From contig OZ244838.1 in NCBI GenBank assembly GCA_965220695.1, positions 2,418,001 to 2,482,000 on the forward strand: a stretch of 64,000 nucleotides of DNA, in the 5' to 3' direction. Below are positions 16,301-24,418 of this stretch, piece by piece. The DNA comes from UBA9620 sp965220695. Its GTDB lineage: Bacteria > Acidobacteriota > Vicinamibacteria > Vicinamibacterales > UBA8438. Under the pieces are notes generated by a model. The model worked only from the letters and a program-made list of their open reading frames with translations. It was not told the DNA's origin and made no database searches. Every line of letters begins with the position of its first letter. Positions within the stretch are counted from its first letter, which is position 1. A program made the position numbers and the translations under genes.

Positions 16301-18574
16301 CGACGCGGTTTCGCGAACACCGACTTCGAGCCACTCAGGCTCCACTACAAGGGGCAGGTGCTGCAGGTCCACGTGATGGTGGAGTTCGCACGGCGGGGCC
16401 TCGACGCCATGGCCGAGGCCCTGCAACTCGCCATGGACTATTTCAGCTTTCCGGAGGAGGAATTCCTGCACCGCTGGCTGCCGGACCGGGACAAGGAGCT
16501 TGACCGGGAAACCACGCCAGAATCGTGGCGGACCATCGTCGAGAACCTCAAGAACCCTGTCCAGAAGCGCATCGTCGCGGATAATCGGGAGCAGACGAAC
16601 GTACTCGTGCTCGCCGGTCCGGGCTCCGGCAAGACGCGGGTGCTGGTGCATCGCATCGCCTACCTGCTACGCGCGAGGCGCGAGCACCCCCGCGGCATCC
16701 TGGCGCTGGCCTACAACCGGCACGCGGCGGTCGAGATCCGGCGTCGCCTCGAGGATCTGATCGGCGACGACGCCCGCGGGGTGACCGTGCTCACGTGCCA
16801 CGGTCTCGCCATGCGGCTGGCCGGCGCCAGCTTTACGGGAAGGGCGGATCGTCCGGACAGAGAGGATTTCCAGGAAGTGCTGCGGCAGGCGGTTGCCCTG
16901 CTGCGCGGGGAGGGTCTTGCACCGGAGGAAGCCGACGAGCAGCGCGAGCGGCTGCTGGCCGGCTTTCGCTGGATCCTCGTGGACGAGTACCAGGACATCG
17001 GCCCGGATCAATACGAGTTGATTTCGGCGCTGGCCGGCCGAACCATCGAGGACGAGGACCGCAAGCTCACCCTCTTCGCGGTCGGCGATGACGACCAGAA
17101 CATCTACGCCTTCAACGGCGCGTCGGTGGAATTCATCCGGCGCTTCGAGGCGGACTACGGGCCGAAGCCCACCTACCTGACCGACAACTACCGTTCCTCC
17201 GGCCACATCATCGCCGCGGCCAATGCGCTGATCGAGCCGGCGCGTCACCGGTTGAAGGCCGGGCATCCGATCGGCGTCGACACGGCTCGCGCGAAGGATC
17301 CGGCCGGGGGCGCCTGGGATGAACTGGACCCGGTTGCCTGCGGCCGTGTCCAGATTCTTCCCGCGGCGACCGAACCGATCTCGCAGGCGCGGGTTGTGAT
17401 GACGGAGTTGCAGCGCCTCGCGGGTCTCTCGCCGGAGTGGGACTGGTCCAGGTCCGCGGTGATCGCGCGCGAGTGGAAGTACCTGGACCCGGTGCGTGCA
17501 TTCTGCGAGGTTCACGGAATTCCGGCCCAAATGGGCAACGAAGAAATCCCGAGCTTCTGGCGATTGAGGGAGACCAGGCAACTTGTCGACTGGGTACGCG
17601 AGCGCGAGACCCGCCTCGTGAACGGTGCAGAGCTCCACGGGTGGATGGATGCACGTCCCCCGGGTCCCTGGATCGCGCTGCTGCGGGAAGCCCTGGACGA
17701 GCACGTACTGGACACCGGCGGCGCAGACGTGCCCATGGACCACTTCATCGAATGGCTGGCCGAGTGGGGGCGGGACGCCCGCCGCCGCCAGCACGGGCTT
17801 CTGCTGTTGACCGCGCACCGCGCAAAGGGGTTGGAGTTCGACCACGTGGCGGTGCTCGACGGAGGCTGGGACCGCATCGGCCCCGGCGAGGACCGGGACG
17901 CGCCACGCAGGCTCTACTACGTGGCCATGACCCGCGCCCGGCAGACCCTCGCCCTCGCGCGTTTTGAGCCATTGCACCCGCGGCGCGACGCCGCGCGGCC
18001 GAATGTCGTCAGAGAATCCGACGCCCCCGCGTACTCGGGGCGCTCGCATCCGCTGCCGCACGGTTTGCCGGCAAACGGCTCGGTTCTCCGCCGCGCCGCC
18101 GAAGTCTTGCCGCCGGCCGCCCCGGAGCTCGCACGCCAACATCGGCGGCTGCGCTTGCGCGAGGTCAATCTGGGCTTCGCGGGCCGGCATCACGCCAGCC
18201 ATCAGGTGCATCGCGCCATCGCCGCCCTGTCGCCCGGTGATCCGCTGGAGGTGCGGGTGGTCGAGCCAGGACGCTGGGATTTGCTGAACCGGTCGGGAAC
18301 GCTCGTAGGGCGTCTTGCCTCAGGCTTCGAACCGCCGCCCGCGGCACGGTGCTGCTCTGCCACGGTCCTCGCCGTCGTGGCGTGGAGCCGCGACGCGTCG
18401 GAACCACCGTACCGCGACCACTTGCAGTGCGATCACTGGGAGGTGGTGACGCCGGAACTGGTCTTCGAGCCGGACCGGCACGCACCTCCAAATGGCACAC
18501 CTGTCCGGTCATCGGCCGCCACGACCCAACCCAGGGCGAAACCCGCCGCGGCGAAGACGTTGAAGAGACGCTGA
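13310..18574 (+). CDS. DnaQ-like exonuclease / RecQ helicase / UvrD-type helicase fusion protein
   Basis: The protein has 1754 residues in three enzymatic parts. (1) Residues ~8-135 are a DEDD 3'-5' exonuclease fold: DLE at 11-13, GHNLIAFD at 61-68, NDPELDARLTLD at 120-131. (2) Residues ~245-720 are a RecQ-type SF2 helicase. A C-x4-C-x2-C cluster (252, 257, 260) comes first, then FGFADFRP, TGTGKS at 311-316, DEAH at 413-416 and EAGRAGRD; the usual RecQ zinc cluster is not seen after the helicase core, and a winged-helix-like region follows. (3) From ~1080 there is a UvrD/PcrA SF1 helicase: AGPGSGKT at ~1103-1110, VDEYQD near 1222, GDDDQNIYAFNGA, AHRAKGLEFDHV and YVAMTRAR. A ~130-residue beta-rich tail ends it. 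The stop lies 3 nt from the stop of the converging restriction-modification gene. A role in DNA repair or phage defence is inferred. Confidence 0.9.
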   Translation: MTCSPPCLSLDLEVGKRDRRIHAFAAVRPDTGQRLFYRSGDLPAALARLDDLAEDAAFLVGHNLIAFDLPHLAAAKPDLRLLKLPAVDTLRLNPLAFPRNPYHHLVKHYQDGQLKRARVNDPELDARLTLDLFDDQRRALQGAAPELLLAWHWLITTDGDGAGLDDLFYELRGSPRPSGTEARTTIEGWLEGNACRTRLGKVMTDAARPGWALAYALAWLSVSGGNSVMPPWVRHQFPAAGRLVRRLRDTPCAGPACGWCRERHDARKELSRWFGFADFRPVPAGTDGRPMQQSIVEASMAGEHVLGILPTGTGKSLCYQIPALSRYDKTGALTVVISPLVALMADQVAGLEARGIGSCVAINGLLSLPERSAALDRVRLGDAGLVLVSPEQLRNRSFRRVLNQREIGAWVLDEAHCISRWGHDFRPDYRYVGRFIREKARPEPIPPVLCLTATAKPDVVADIAQHFRDELGVELRIFDGGAHRTNLEFVVVPTTGAEKFPHIHQILTADLPEGTPGGAIVYCATRRRTEEVAEFLRAKEVAADHFHAGLPPESKKSVQQRFIGGELRVIAATNAFGMGIDKPDVRLVIHADIPGSLENYVQEAGRAGRDRQTARCVLLYATDDVERQFGMSARSRLTRREIHGVLRALRNLDRKKRPGGAVVATAGEILSEDDEKVFERDSATDDTRVRTALAWLEEAVLLTREENRVQVFPSSLRVSSVEEARAKLDKQPMADTYRRQLLALAATLIDADPDDGISTDELMGVSGLSAEGVRGALYDLERLGIASNDTALTAFVHAGVERSSRKRLEEAAALETTLIEHLRQTAPDMGKGDTSALHLRVAAQVLREEGVADPLPERLWRILRGLAYDGQGEGGGAGSLRVRKRDAETVQVTLQREWTALTKTAALRRAAAKRLLEHLLACLPSGQRGTDLLAETTLGKLLAAIESDIILKSEVRKSGKLLDRALLWLHEQEVIRLHKGLAVFRPAMTIRLTQEKQRRGFANTDFEPLRLHYKGQVLQVHVMVEFARRGLDAMAEALQLAMDYFSFPEEEFLHRWLPDRDKELDRETTPESWRTIVENLKNPVQKRIVADNREQTNVLVLAGPGSGKTRVLVHRIAYLLRARREHPRGILALAYNRHAAVEIRRRLEDLIGDDARGVTVLTCHGLAMRLAGASFTGRADRPDREDFQEVLRQAVALLRGEGLAPEEADEQRERLLAGFRWILVDEYQDIGPDQYELISALAGRTIEDEDRKLTLFAVGDDDQNIYAFNGASVEFIRRFEADYGPKPTYLTDNYRSSGHIIAAANALIEPARHRLKAGHPIGVDTARAKDPAGGAWDELDPVACGRVQILPAATEPISQARVVMTELQRLAGLSPEWDWSRSAVIAREWKYLDPVRAFCEVHGIPAQMGNEEIPSFWRLRETRQLVDWVRERETRLVNGAELHGWMDARPPGPWIALLREALDEHVLDTGGADVPMDHFIEWLAEWGRDARRRQHGLLLLTAHRAKGLEFDHVAVLDGGWDRIGPGEDRDAPRRLYYVAMTRARQTLALARFEPLHPRRDAARPNVVRESDAPAYSGRSHPLPHGLPANGSVLRRAAEVLPPAAPELARQHRRLRLREVNLGFAGRHHASHQVHRAIAALSPGDPLEVRVVEPGRWDLLNRSGTLVGRLASGFEPPPAARCCSATVLAVVAWSRDASEPPYRDHLQCDHWEVVTPELVFEPDRHAPPNGTPVRSSAATTQPRAKPAAAKTLKRR

Positions 18575-18577
18575 CCG

Positions 18578-21439
18578 TCATCTGCGATTCGTCGCATTCA
18601 GCGCCAGCAGTTCAGCCAGCGCGTCGTCGTCCGAGATTTCGGCAGGCCAGCCGTACGCGGACGCGACGGCGCTGTCGAGGTTGGTGTGGGCGTTGGCGAG
18701 CCATTGCGGGCGGGCGTTGTAGAGATTCGTCAGCGTGCGTTTTTTGAGCACGGTCGCTGCGTCGTCATCGCGGGGGACCGGACGTTTCGGGTAGCCAGGA
18801 ACCGGCTCGTCGACCCACTCCACCCACTCCGGCGGGTTGAGCCACCGGTCGCGCAAGCCGATCAGCCGGCGCGCGGCATCGGCGATGGCGGTCGCACGCG
18901 GGTCGCACGCGTAGTCGGTCGCGGGCACGTTCGGCGTCAGGCCGTCCGGGAACGGAAACGTCTCGAAGGTGGTGCTCGGGGTGTAGCGCGGATCGTTGCC
19001 CTTTCCGAGCCAAGTGCAGAGCCGGAGCGACCAGAGCTCGTGAAACCGGCTGTGGAGGATGCCGAAGGTCGTATCGTCGTCCCGTACGATAACGATCAGT
19101 TGATGATCGGGACAGATGCGCACGTCGCACCAGACGAACAACCGGTACTTGGCGACAGTTGGTGTGGCGATATAACGCGACAGGCCGCTGAGCGCCCCCC
19201 ACATTCCGGGTCGCGGGTCAGCGTGCCGCCACCAGCGCTCGCGATGGGCCTTGCGCCGAACAGTGCTGCGCATCGGATAGACGTGCTCTTTGACCCACTG
19301 GAACGGCTCCTCGTACAGGGCCGCGTCGGCTTCGGACATCGTCCAGCCGAAGTCGACGATCCATTTCCCGGCCGACCGACGGGTTAGGTCCATGCCGTTC
19401 ACCCACGGCTTCAGCACGTCCGCATTCGTGCGGCCGTTGGGATTCGCAGGCAGGAGGAGCCACTCGCGCGCCTGACTGCCCGAAATATCGAAGGGACCGC
19501 CCTTTTGGTCGGCGACGAACGCCACGCGAGCGTTGGCGGGTAGGCGACGTGCCAGAGTGAGGTCAACCCCTTGGTGGTCTCGAATGCCGGTGAGATCGGT
19601 ATGGATCTCGTCCACAGGCTGCCCGTCGAGCCGAGGCATCGATACTGCATCATCGTCGCAGTGTGCGAAGCAGATCAGAGACACTCGGACTGCGGCGCCG
19701 TCGTTGACCCATGGTTCGTCACCCCATGCCTCGAAGATCCGATGGCCGTCAGTTGCAGATTGCAGGGCGGGCAGGTTCCAGCCTCCTCGGATGGAGTTGG
19801 TCGCAACGAGCCCGGCCCGTGCCGCATTTCCCGATGCGATCTGCCTGCCTGCCTTCTCGAACCAGTAGCAGACGAGATCAGCCCTGGCCAACACGCGCTT
19901 GGTGTAGGTGCTGCGAAGCTGGGACACGTACTCCTCGCCGAGCTGCCGGATCTGAAACTTGGTCCCCAGAAACGGCGGGTTGCCGATCACGACATCCGCC
20001 ACCGGCCAGTCCGGTTCGGTGCTGTCCGGTGTCAGGATCGCATCGCGGCACTCGATGGTGTCCAGGGGCTTGAGGATCGGGTCGCGAGCCTCTGAGAAGC
20101 CGTTGCGGCGCATCCACTGGATCTCGCCGATCCAGACCGAGACGCGGGCCAGCTCGGCCGCGTAGGGGTTAACCTCGATGCCCTTGACATTCGCCGGGCC
20201 GATCTCCGGGAACGCCCGCTGGAAGCCGAGGGCTTCCGCCTCGAGTTGCACGCGGTGCTCGAGATCCTTGAGCGACTGCAAGGCAAGATAGAGGAAGTTG
20301 CCCGAGCCGCAGGCCGGGTCGAGCACCGTGAACGCGCGCAGCCGGTTGAGGAACGCCCGGTACCGCCGTTCGGCCTCCGTGTGTCGTCTTGCACGGGCGG
20401 CGCGCGACTTGGCGGATTCTGCACGTTCCAGCTCGGCGGCGATCCCGGTCTTTTCCGCGTTCCACTCGGCGAGCCACGGTCGGATCACTACCGGCTCGAC
20501 GATCAGCATGATCTTGTCGCGGTCGGTGTAATGCGCGCCGAGTTGCGTGCGTTTGCCGGGATCGAGCCCGCGCTCGAACAGCGTACCGAGAATCGACGGG
20601 TCGATCTCCGACCAGTCGAGGTCCGACGCCGCCAGCACCATCTCGATTTCGGACGCCTCCAACGGCAGCGCGTCGCGGTCGTCGAACAGCCCGCCGTTGA
20701 ACCAGGCGACCGGCTCGAAGCCGACCCGGCCGCCGGAGGCCATCACCTCGAAGAGGGTGCCGGCGAGATCGGTGAAGTGCTTCGGGATGCGCCGCGCCTG
20801 TCGCAGCATGCGCGTGAACATGTGATCGGGCAGCAGCCCCACGTCGTCGGCGAACATGCAGAAGACGAGCCGGTTGACGAAGTGCGCGACCGCCTGCGGA
20901 TCGTGGCCGCGCTCCCTCAACGCCTGCGCGACCATGGCGAAGGACGCCGCCGCGCGCTCGGTAAGCGATTGCCGGGTTTCGTCCGGCCGAAGCTGATCGG
21001 GATTCGCGAACGCCCACTTGAGCATGTCGCGCGTCGACGCGTCGGCGAGGTCGTCCAGGCCGAATTCATAGGTCTCGCTGACACTGTTCGTCCAGTTGGT
21101 GCGGATGCGGAACCGCATCATGTCCGAGACGATCAGCAGAGGTGGGTTCTCCAGCGCCAGCGCGTACTGCCGGAGTTGAGCGAACGCGGCGTCGAGGTCA
21201 GCACGCCGGCCCTTGTATTCCCAGGCGAAGTGGTGGCGTTTCCAGACGTCGGCCCAGCCCTCGCCGCCCGAGTCCTTGCGCGCGCCGCGCTCGAAACAAT
21301 AGGTCTCGCCGGATGGGTCGGCTTCAGCCGGCGTCGGCTCATCCAGCAGCCGGCAGAGGTCGATGAAGTGCTCCTGCGAACCGGAACGCTCCTTCAGCGC
21401 AGAGGCGCGCCACTTGGCAATGAACTCGTCTGCGGTCAC
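18578..21439 (-). CDS. MmeI-like single-chain restriction-modification enzyme (type IIL/IIG)
   Basis: The 953-residue protein matches MmeI (~920) in length and domain order. The N-terminal nuclease has Asp64-x9-Glu74-Tyr-Lys76, the D-x9-ExK site of MmeI-type endonucleases (ADVW..AWEYKG). A helical spacer spans ~150-330. The gamma-class N6-adenine methyltransferase has motif I LDPACGSGNF (373-382) and motif IV GNPPF (486-490). A target-recognition region (~600-870) and a C-terminal helical part follow. One protein both cuts and methylates, so no separate subunits are needed; the recognition site cannot be read from sequence. It converges with the exonuclease-RecQ-UvrD gene and lies beside an antitoxin remnant and an AAA ATPase, forming a probable defence island. 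Confidence 0.93.
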   Translation of the reverse strand: MTADEFIAKWRASALKERSGSQEHFIDLCRLLDEPTPAEADPSGETYCFERGARKDSGGEGWADVWKRHHFAWEYKGRRADLDAAFAQLRQYALALENPPLLIVSDMMRFRIRTNWTNSVSETYEFGLDDLADASTRDMLKWAFANPDQLRPDETRQSLTERAAASFAMVAQALRERGHDPQAVAHFVNRLVFCMFADDVGLLPDHMFTRMLRQARRIPKHFTDLAGTLFEVMASGGRVGFEPVAWFNGGLFDDRDALPLEASEIEMVLAASDLDWSEIDPSILGTLFERGLDPGKRTQLGAHYTDRDKIMLIVEPVVIRPWLAEWNAEKTGIAAELERAESAKSRAARARRHTEAERRYRAFLNRLRAFTVLDPACGSGNFLYLALQSLKDLEHRVQLEAEALGFQRAFPEIGPANVKGIEVNPYAAELARVSVWIGEIQWMRRNGFSEARDPILKPLDTIECRDAILTPDSTEPDWPVADVVIGNPPFLGTKFQIRQLGEEYVSQLRSTYTKRVLARADLVCYWFEKAGRQIASGNAARAGLVATNSIRGGWNLPALQSATDGHRIFEAWGDEPWVNDGAAVRVSLICFAHCDDDAVSMPRLDGQPVDEIHTDLTGIRDHQGVDLTLARRLPANARVAFVADQKGGPFDISGSQAREWLLLPANPNGRTNADVLKPWVNGMDLTRRSAGKWIVDFGWTMSEADAALYEEPFQWVKEHVYPMRSTVRRKAHRERWWRHADPRPGMWGALSGLSRYIATPTVAKYRLFVWCDVRICPDHQLIVIVRDDDTTFGILHSRFHELWSLRLCTWLGKGNDPRYTPSTTFETFPFPDGLTPNVPATDYACDPRATAIADAARRLIGLRDRWLNPPEWVEWVDEPVPGYPKRPVPRDDDAATVLKKRTLTNLYNARPQWLANAHTNLDSAVASAYGWPAEISDDDALAELLALNATNRR

Positions 21440-21484
21440 GGTGTTGTCCGGTAGTTACGCGTCACGGCTCTTCACCGTTCAACG

Positions 21485-21666
21485 TCAGGCCGCCCGCAGC
21501 GCCGTGTGCAGCACGTGGCCGACACTGCTCCTCCTGCCGAACAGCGTCCCGTCCGGCACAGTCTCGACCGGCCGCGACGGGTAATCAGGAAACGCTGGCC
21601 CCGTTCGACGTCCTTGATGAGCTTGAAAAACTGCCGGGGGGCGTTCGTCAGGGAGATGGTACGCAT
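21485..21666 (-). pseudogene. Phd/YefM-type antitoxin, frameshifted
   Basis: From ATG 21666 the frame reads MRTISLTNAPRQFFKLIKDV, then ERGQRFLITRRGR, the usual first 33 residues of Phd/YefM antitoxins. The expected continuation (PVxxLVP-like) is found in another frame as PVETVPDGTLFGRR, ending at 21485. A one-base loss (or two-base gain) near 21570-21580 explains this. No matching toxin gene follows, since the MmeI-like gene starts at 21439. The module is probably a dead toxin-antitoxin remnant. Confidence 0.6.
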
Positions 21667-21965
21667 GGACCGAATCCAATACATGCTACTTCTTCAATAA
21701 AGATAGGCCCCAACCGGGCTCGGTCGCGCGATGCCAGCAGCGCATCGGTGCCGAACGGGCTTCTCCTCGTTGTGCCAATCTTTCCGCCGCTGGTCGCGGG
21801 TGGCGTCGGACACCGTCGTGCGTTGATATTCTTTGGGAATCGAGGTCGCGTACGACCAAATCTCGTCGTCGTCCCCGCGTAGCCACCTCGTCCCCAACGT
21901 CACCACGCTCGATGTGTTTCTCTATGCAGCGAGACGACTCGCCGAACATCGCCGAACGAATCTAC
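21667..21965. other. Region without a recognised gene
   Basis: About 300 bases between the antitoxin remnant and the 58-codon ORF. A minus-strand open frame from GTG 21906 to 21694 (70 codons, with WSYATSIPKEYQRTTVSDAT) exists, but it has no clear ribosome-binding site and matches no family I know. I do not call it a gene. The region could hold a degraded toxin or defence gene. Confidence 0.4.
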
Positions 21966-22142
21966 TCATAGACCGAGAACGTCGAGAAGCCGTTGCAGAC
22001 GCTCGTCGTACCGTGCCGCGCGCCGCAGATCGGACAGGGTGAATCGCTGGATCAACTGAACCGCCGTCGGCGGTTTGCCGTTTTCGCGCCAGACCTTTCG
22101 AAGCTCCGCCACCGCGTCACCTGCCGCAACGCGCCGCCGCAT
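21966..22142 (-). CDS. 58-residue helical protein behind the AAA ATPase
   Basis: ATG 22142 lies 6 nt after the stop of the AAA ATPase gene, and AAAGG in that gap is a plausible ribosome-binding site. The protein (starts MRRRVAAGDAVAELRKVW, ends LQRLLDVLGL) is rich in Arg, Leu and Ala and should be almost wholly helical. I know no family for it. Its position, same strand and tight spacing suggest cotranslation with the ATPase as a small partner or inhibitor. It could also be the start of a longer gene cut short downstream. Confidence 0.5.
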   Translation of the reverse strand: MRRRVAAGDAVAELRKVWRENGKPPTAVQLIQRFTLSDLRRAARYDERLQRLLDVLGL

Positions 22143-22148
22143 CGCCTT

Positions 22149-23405
22149 TCAACCTATCTTCGGGACGCCGCCGAGCACCCCCGCCCGGTACTTGGGGTAG
22201 AGACGGGTGTCGCGGCGGAGGCCCCGGACATCCTGGACGCCGTGCACCCGGGTCGCGCCGTCGCGGGTCTTCTCGACGATGAAGACCTCTTCCTTCTCCA
22301 GGTCGTCGAGCAGTCCGACGTTGTGCGAGGTGACCAGAAGCTGTGCATCGCGAGGGTTGGATTCACGGGCATGAAACCAGCCGAGTATCTCGCCGACGAT
22401 ATCCACGTGAAGATCTCCGTCGATCTCGTCGATAACCGCTGGACAGCCCCGGCCGAGCGCGATATTGAGCTGAGGCAGCAGGTGGAACAGGCGTGTCGTC
22501 CCGCTGGATTCGAGGGACAGAGGGACAGGACTGTCGAGTCCGTGGTGCTTAAAGGACACCACCTTCTTGTGATAGGGGTCTGGAGTATCGACCTCAACAA
22601 CTTCTACGTCGAGAATCCCCAGGTCGCTGGACTGGATCTGCTTCTCGATCCAGGTTCTCAACTCGGACCTGCCCTCGAAGATCTCGATGACCGTCTTGGT
22701 TGGAACCGTCCATTTCCTGAGATGAGAAACATTGGTCGATCTCACGAGACGTTGCAGCCATTTGGTGATTCGCGTCGCAAGGGGCACGTTGAGCAACGCG
22801 AGCGTGGCTATCACGGACGCGTCGTCTCGAATCGCGTTGAGGCCGCCATCGATCGGTCTGAGTCCGAGCACGCCGGCAATCTCGCCGGAGATATGGATGC
22901 GCTCACCCGGGCCTCCGCGCTCGAAGAGACGGCGCGGTCGGCCCTTCGGGAAATGGAACAGTGCTTCGTGACGGAAGACTTCCTGCTCGACATCGGGGGT
23001 GTTCCGCCCCACGGCGACCTCGTATCGGAACAGTTGTGGGGCTTCGTCCGGCGCCAGCCAATCTGCCTCGAGCTCCAGGCAGAATCTGGTCGGTTTCCCC
23101 TGGGTCAGTTTCGAGAAGAAAGGAACGAGCGCCTTGATCGGGTTGTTCTCCTCCGAGGGTAACGCGGATGACGCGACGCGGGCCATAGCGGTCAGCGCCC
23201 TCAACAGTGTCGTCTTGCCCGACCCGTTCGGCCCCATAAGCACGGCAACGGAAGGAAGTCGAACATCCGGCCTGACCGCGCTGCGCCGGAAACGCGGCAG
23301 GTCGGGGGCAGTGCCCGGAATACGCAGGTCGAGAACCACCTCTCTCGGGCCGACGGGGAATTCTGTTCCATCTCGACACGCGAACCGCGCGCCGCCCGTG
23401 GTCAC
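22149..23405 (-). CDS. AAA family ATPase (RloA/AbiLii-like, AAA_21 type)
   Basis: The protein has ~418 residues from GTG 23405 (GTG 23423 is an alternative; neither has a good ribosome-binding site). Walker A GPNGSGKT is at ~58-65, the Walker B region is VIDEIDGDLH and a late LVTSHN segment matches the ABC-type ATPases of COG1106. This is the same broad group as RloA, AbiLii and the ATPase subunits of several anti-phage systems (Septu PtuA, PARIS AriA). A long insertion lies between Walker A and the ABC signature (LSLESSGTTRLF). A 58-codon ORF follows 6 nt downstream. No nuclease or TOPRIM partner is visible, so the effector is unclear. The start is the least certain point; an N-terminal frameshift is possible. 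Confidence 0.75.
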   Translation of the reverse strand: MTTGGARFACRDGTEFPVGPREVVLDLRIPGTAPDLPRFRRSAVRPDVRLPSVAVLMGPNGSGKTTLLRALTAMARVASSALPSEENNPIKALVPFFSKLTQGKPTRFCLELEADWLAPDEAPQLFRYEVAVGRNTPDVEQEVFRHEALFHFPKGRPRRLFERGGPGERIHISGEIAGVLGLRPIDGGLNAIRDDASVIATLALLNVPLATRITKWLQRLVRSTNVSHLRKWTVPTKTVIEIFEGRSELRTWIEKQIQSSDLGILDVEVVEVDTPDPYHKKVVSFKHHGLDSPVPLSLESSGTTRLFHLLPQLNIALGRGCPAVIDEIDGDLHVDIVGEILGWFHARESNPRDAQLLVTSHNVGLLDDLEKEEVFIVEKTRDGATRVHGVQDVRGLRRDTRLYPKYRAGVLGGVPKIG

Positions 23406-23585
23406 GTTCCGACTCGCGAACACGGCCGCTGCATGGTGTGAAGTATTTGATTGACTGCACCGGCGTTGACTGGTACGGTCCGGGCAGTTGCGAGAAACGC
23501 GCGTCGGTTGGGGAAGGAACGCGCGTCCTGCTGCGGTCGCCGTGGCCGTGTGGAGGCCAGGTCGTCTGATTCTACAGGAGGAAAG

Positions 23586-24341
23586 ATGATGCGGAGCCGG
23601 CAGGTCGTACTCAGTTTCGTGTTCGCGCTCCCGGTCCTGCTCGCGGCGCAGCCTGCCGCGGCGCAGGATACCTCCTTGGGCGATGTGTTCCTGGGCTACA
23701 CGTTTCTCGGCAACGATGACCTTGCCGTGAACTCCAGCAACCTGCCGTGGGGTTGGGCCGGCGGCGGAGAGTATCGGGTGAACGAATGGCTCTCGCTCGC
23801 CGCCGACGTCGGGGGCAACTACAAATACGGCCTCGACCCCTGCGGCGTCGACGAACCCCTTGGCAACCCCCAATGCAGGCTGCTGGAGGGGGTCGAGACC
23901 CCTGGTCCGACCGTGGAGTTCCAGGCGCTGTCCTTCCACCGGACGGAAAGGGAATACTGCTCGCCCAGGCTGCAGCCGACCGAAGCGCTGCCTGACAACC
24001 CCGGCTGCGAGGTATCGCTCAACTCCGCCTCCCTGCTGGGCGGTCCGAGGCTGTCGCTGCGGACGGGCAATGTGAGGGTCTTCGCTCACGTGATGCCGGG
24101 GATCGTGCGCTCCACACGGAGCATCGACTTCTACACGCATACGGCGGTCAACTTCGCGATCATGCCCGGCGGCGGTGTCGAGATCGACATCAACGACCAG
24201 GTCTCCATCCGCTTTCAGGGCGACTTTCGGCGTGTCTTTTTTCCCGACCCCGACAACTCGAACTCCTCGCTGGTCGACCGGAACGACCACAACGAGTTCC
24301 GGTTCATGACGGGATTCTCGTTCAAGCTCGGCGAGCGGTAG
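23586..24341 (+). CDS. Outer-membrane beta-barrel protein
   Basis: The 251-residue protein starts at ATG 23586 behind a strong AGGAGG (ACAGGAGGAAAG). A signal peptide ends at about AAAQD (residues 24-28). The mature part alternates polar and hydrophobic residues and carries barrel-like phrases: FLGYTFLGN, GGGEYRVNEWLSLAADVGG, GPRLSLRTGNVRVFAHVMPG and FRFMTGFSFKLGER. It has about eight strands, as in small OmpW/OmpA-like barrels. Four Cys residues (GLDPCG, NPQCRL, EYCSP, GCEV) could form disulfides. The exact family is not recognised. It precedes the TonB receptor gene, separated by 277 nt with a regulatory-looking palindrome. Confidence 0.75.
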   Translation: MMRSRQVVLSFVFALPVLLAAQPAAAQDTSLGDVFLGYTFLGNDDLAVNSSNLPWGWAGGGEYRVNEWLSLAADVGGNYKYGLDPCGVDEPLGNPQCRLLEGVETPGPTVEFQALSFHRTEREYCSPRLQPTEALPDNPGCEVSLNSASLLGGPRLSLRTGNVRVFAHVMPGIVRSTRSIDFYTHTAVNFAIMPGGGVEIDINDQVSIRFQGDFRRVFFPDPDNSNSSLVDRNDHNEFRFMTGFSFKLGER

Positions 24342-24418
24342 TGAAAGCCGGAGGAAGCGAATGATCCATGCTGGATTGCAGGATATCCAAATGGTTGGAT
24401 CACGCGGTTCGTCGTCCA

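Noticed and set aside
21694..21906. Seventy-codon minus-strand ORF as a possible toxin
   Set aside because: It has no clear ribosome-binding site, no family resemblance and lies upstream of the antitoxin remnant in an unusual order; kept only as a region note.
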